A stretch of 64,000 nt of DNA, taken from Sphagnum compactum. Taxonomy: Eukaryota > Bryophyta > Sphagnopsida > Sphagnales. Position numbers and translations under genes: made by a program. The stretch is taken from positions 2,211,267 through 2,275,266 of the forward strand of contig OZ234502.1 of NCBI GenBank assembly GCA_965153455.1, written 5' to 3'. Of the stretch, positions 62,109 through 64,000 are shown piece after piece (position 1 is the stretch's first letter; the number at the start of each line of letters is the position of its first letter). The notes beneath the pieces are model-generated. The model was not told where the DNA came from. It did no database searches and saw nothing but the letters and a program-made list of their open reading frames with translations.

Positions 62109-63909
62109 ATGGTAACTCTCTTTGTGCCCTAGAATCCGGTTTCTTGTTGTAAGTTTTCAGCTCTCTGTCTTTTCGGTAGCATTAATTTCAGTTTGGAGAT
62201 GAGTCGGTGTTGGTTTTTGCTTCCGCCTTCGTTTGGTGGTTTTGCACTACTGGACTGGGGCCTATGGTTTTGTTACGACTCCGTTCTGTTGGTGTTCTGA
62301 TCAGGCAATTTCCCTTTCTGTTTGTTTATTGCAATTGCAGGTGTTGTTAGAAGCAGACCCATTTCTGAACGAGCTAACGAAGTTGTACGAGCGCAACAAG
62401 GCGTCGGGCTCCGTTTGGGTCACCATGAAGCGTTGTAAGCTATCTTCCGGATTGAAACCTTTGCTTATACGTGATGCATTTTGGAGTCTTAAAAACCTGA
62501 CCTAATTTTTCCTTTGTATTTGGAGGTTCCTTACCAAGCAGAACTTTATCGAAGATAACGAGGCACACCTTGCCAAGCATAACCTTCGTGGGAGATAACC
62601 AGGCACACATTACCAAGCATAACATTCATGCACAATTTCAAATTAGGTCAGGTTTTTAAGTAGGTGAATGGCAGGTCGCATCAGTTATTCTGTTCTTGTT
62701 GGGCTTGAAAACTCAGCCTACCACAATTGTTCCCATGCCCTCAAAGAACAGAATACCCTCTGGACCTGCCATTCACCTATACTATCCTATCAGTCAGTGT
62801 TTCAAATTCCGGACAATGAAACTCAAGGTCTTTGATTTTGCTCCATTACGACAACATTGAGTCAATCTGTCACCTAAAAAATCCATAGTACTTGAATCTG
62901 AAACTACTGCTGTCAACTGCACTCCATGAGCCAAGTTTGCAGGGATTCCAGGTGGTTTGCTTCATCCCAATTCCAGTCTGTGGGTACTTGGGAATACAAT
63001 TTCTCCAGCTTCAAATGCTTCTATTGTTCAACCTGCACAATCAACTCTCTTTTGTTGCATAGGCAGATAAGCAGAGGGATTCTTAACTAAGAATTGTAGT
63101 TTGCCCATTGTTATAGAGCTGAATCCAGTTTGGGAAGAGCTGACATCAAGGAGGTATTCATGGGCCAAGTCCATTCTTGGCCAGCTAGGTTTACTGTCTC
63201 TGGCAAAAATGTAGGCATGTAAGCCATTGCTCAGGGACATGAATGTTACACATTATGAGGTTTTCTTGGCATGTCTGGGTGCAACAGCAACACTGAAACA
63301 CCAGAAGAAGCGCAAAACTATTGAAGAATCCCCAGCAGTGGAGCCTGAATATCGGTGCTTGGTCCGGGCCACTGATGGCAAGAAGACAATTTCTTGCACA
63401 GTATGCTCTTTACTTTGACTCCTCCTTCTAAGCCAAGAAATCTGCTTTTACTGGGTCTGTGTACCCTAAGCCTCTATCTATGTTGACCCAGTACATGGAC
63501 AGTGAAATTATAAAATAGATATTTGAGAGGCACATAAGGAACTGGAAGCCTAGCAAGTGGTATGTTGATTGTACTACACACCATGATCTCAACTATGTCC
63601 CTAGTCTTGGAGGTGGACTGCTCGACTGGTGACAACACTCGTCAAGCAAGCACAGATTTGATGCCATATGTCTTTTTATCTGCTGTTCTTGTCCAATATT
63701 TGATGTTGCAAGATGCTGTCTTAAAGCCATACCCTAATGTTGCTTAACGTTTTGGTGGATCTGTGTATGTTTTGATGCAGCTGTCTGCTAAGGATCACCA
63801 ACGCTTTCAGACGTCATATGCAACTGTATTGAAGGCACACATGGATGCTTTAAAGAAGAGGGAAAAGAAAGACAAGAAGAGTGCTTCAACCAAAGCTCCA
63901 GGTTCATGA
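62109..63909 (+). CDS. SRP14: signal recognition particle 14 kDa protein, four coding exons
   Basis: SRP14 pairs with SRP9, binds the Alu domain of SRP RNA and delays elongation during ER targeting in the cytosol. Coding exons: 62109-62111 (ATG only), 62341-62434, 63288-63400 and 63781-63909; 339 nt, 112 residues, GT-AG introns, phases 0, 1 and 0. The protein reads VLLEADPFLNELTKLYER, GSVWVTMKRSTLKHQKKRKT, EYRCLVRATDGKKTIS, SAKDHQRFQTSYATVLKAHM, then a Lys-rich tail (KKREKKDKKSASTKAPGS). This is the full plant SRP14 fold: helix 1, the strand with VWVT, the basic RNA-contact loop, the RATDGKKTIS strand and helix 2. Length fits plant orthologues (about 110-125). The start is fixed by the splice right after ATG, since exon 2 in frame begins directly with the conserved VLL. 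The 40-bp minisatellite lies just upstream, and intron 2 (853 nt) holds two foldback structures. Confidence 0.93.
62488..62660. mobile_element. MITE-like foldback in SRP14 intron 2
   Basis: Left arm 62488-62508 (CTTAAAAACCTGACCTAATT plus one T) is exactly inverted at 62640-62660. The interior is an imperfect 40-bp tandem repeat of about 2.5 copies from 62532 ('accaagcataac', 'gataaccaggcacac'). No target duplication is evident and there is no ORF. Confidence 0.7.
62661..62779. other. 119-bp hairpin in SRP14 intron 2
   Basis: Outer arms TAGGTGAATGGCAGGTC (62661-62677) and its exact reverse complement (62763-62779) enclose a second, inner pair (TATTCTGTTCTT / AAGAACAGAATA). The hairpin directly abuts the foldback at 62488-62660. 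A small transposon remnant or an RNA hairpin are both possible. Confidence 0.7.
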
Positions 63910-64000
63910 GCATATTTTTGGCGGTATGTAAACCAGTTGTTAGGTCAGTTTACAACAGATGATAAGCATACCTACAAGCAGGATCACAATGGGACTGCCT

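Noticed and set aside
1-64000. tRNA genes, rRNA, CRISPR arrays and bacterial-type operons
   Set aside because: A read-through for GGTTCGAATCC-like T-loop sequences with matching acceptor stems, and for regularly spaced direct repeats with unique spacers, gave nothing convincing. The tandem arrays seen have no unique spacers. A tRNA scan would be the decisive check.

Overview
This is a nuclear segment from a plant (streptophyte) genome. It is AT-rich, with intron-split genes separated by long decayed non-coding and transposon-derived DNA. Five conserved genes were recognised by reading exons across splice junctions and checking that reading phases close. In order they are: a 20S proteasome beta-1 (PBA1/PSMB6) gene (minus, 9.2-11.9 kb); an intronless peptide-N-glycosidase A-type gene (minus, 16.9-18.9 kb); a 12-exon sterol delta-7 reductase gene (DWF5/DHCR7, minus, 37.7-41.8 kb); a 6-exon CCB2 gene for cytochrome b6f heme attachment (plus, 57.3-59.4 kb); and a 4-exon SRP14 gene (plus, 62.1-63.9 kb). 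CCB2 marks a photosynthetic organism. My by-eye comparison puts the proteasome subunit at roughly three quarters identical to the Arabidopsis protein and the other proteins lower, which would fit a non-seed plant. That placement is inference; family comparisons are from memory because no search could be run.

Layout. 0-9 kb: AT-rich decayed sequence with a LINE-like reverse transcriptase relic (4.1-4.9 kb) and one copy of a dispersed repeat. 9.2-11.9 kb: PBA1, whose introns 1 and 6 carry tandem repeats and whose last exon was not found. 12-16.4 kb: nothing recognisable. 16.4-20.6 kb: a 36-bp minisatellite, the PNGase A gene, and a possible small secreted-protein ORF upstream. 21-35 kb: intergenic DNA with two clean MITE-like elements, purine-rich repeats, a gag-like coiled-coil relic and a second dispersed-repeat copy split by a GC-rich insertion. 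35.9-37.6 kb: gene-like minus-strand sequence I could not identify. 37.7-41.8 kb: the sterol reductase gene. 42-53.6 kb: gene-poor, with a strongly G-poor stretch and a CACTA-like mini-element. 53.6-56.6 kb: a decayed Ty3/gypsy pol. 56.6-57.3 kb: a broken copy of sterol reductase exons 2-3 with its introns, wedged between the retroelement and CCB2. 57.3-64 kb: CCB2, an unassigned region, an array of 40-bp repeats, then SRP14.

The genes do not form a pathway; they are unrelated housekeeping genes (proteolysis, deglycosylation, sterol synthesis, photosynthetic complex assembly, protein targeting). The most notable observations are two GC-AG introns in one sterol reductase gene, a local intron-containing duplication of that gene beside a retrotransposon, an SRP14 first coding exon that is only the start codon, and several foldback or MITE-like structures inside introns. 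No CRISPR array, bacterial operon or novel defence-type system was seen.
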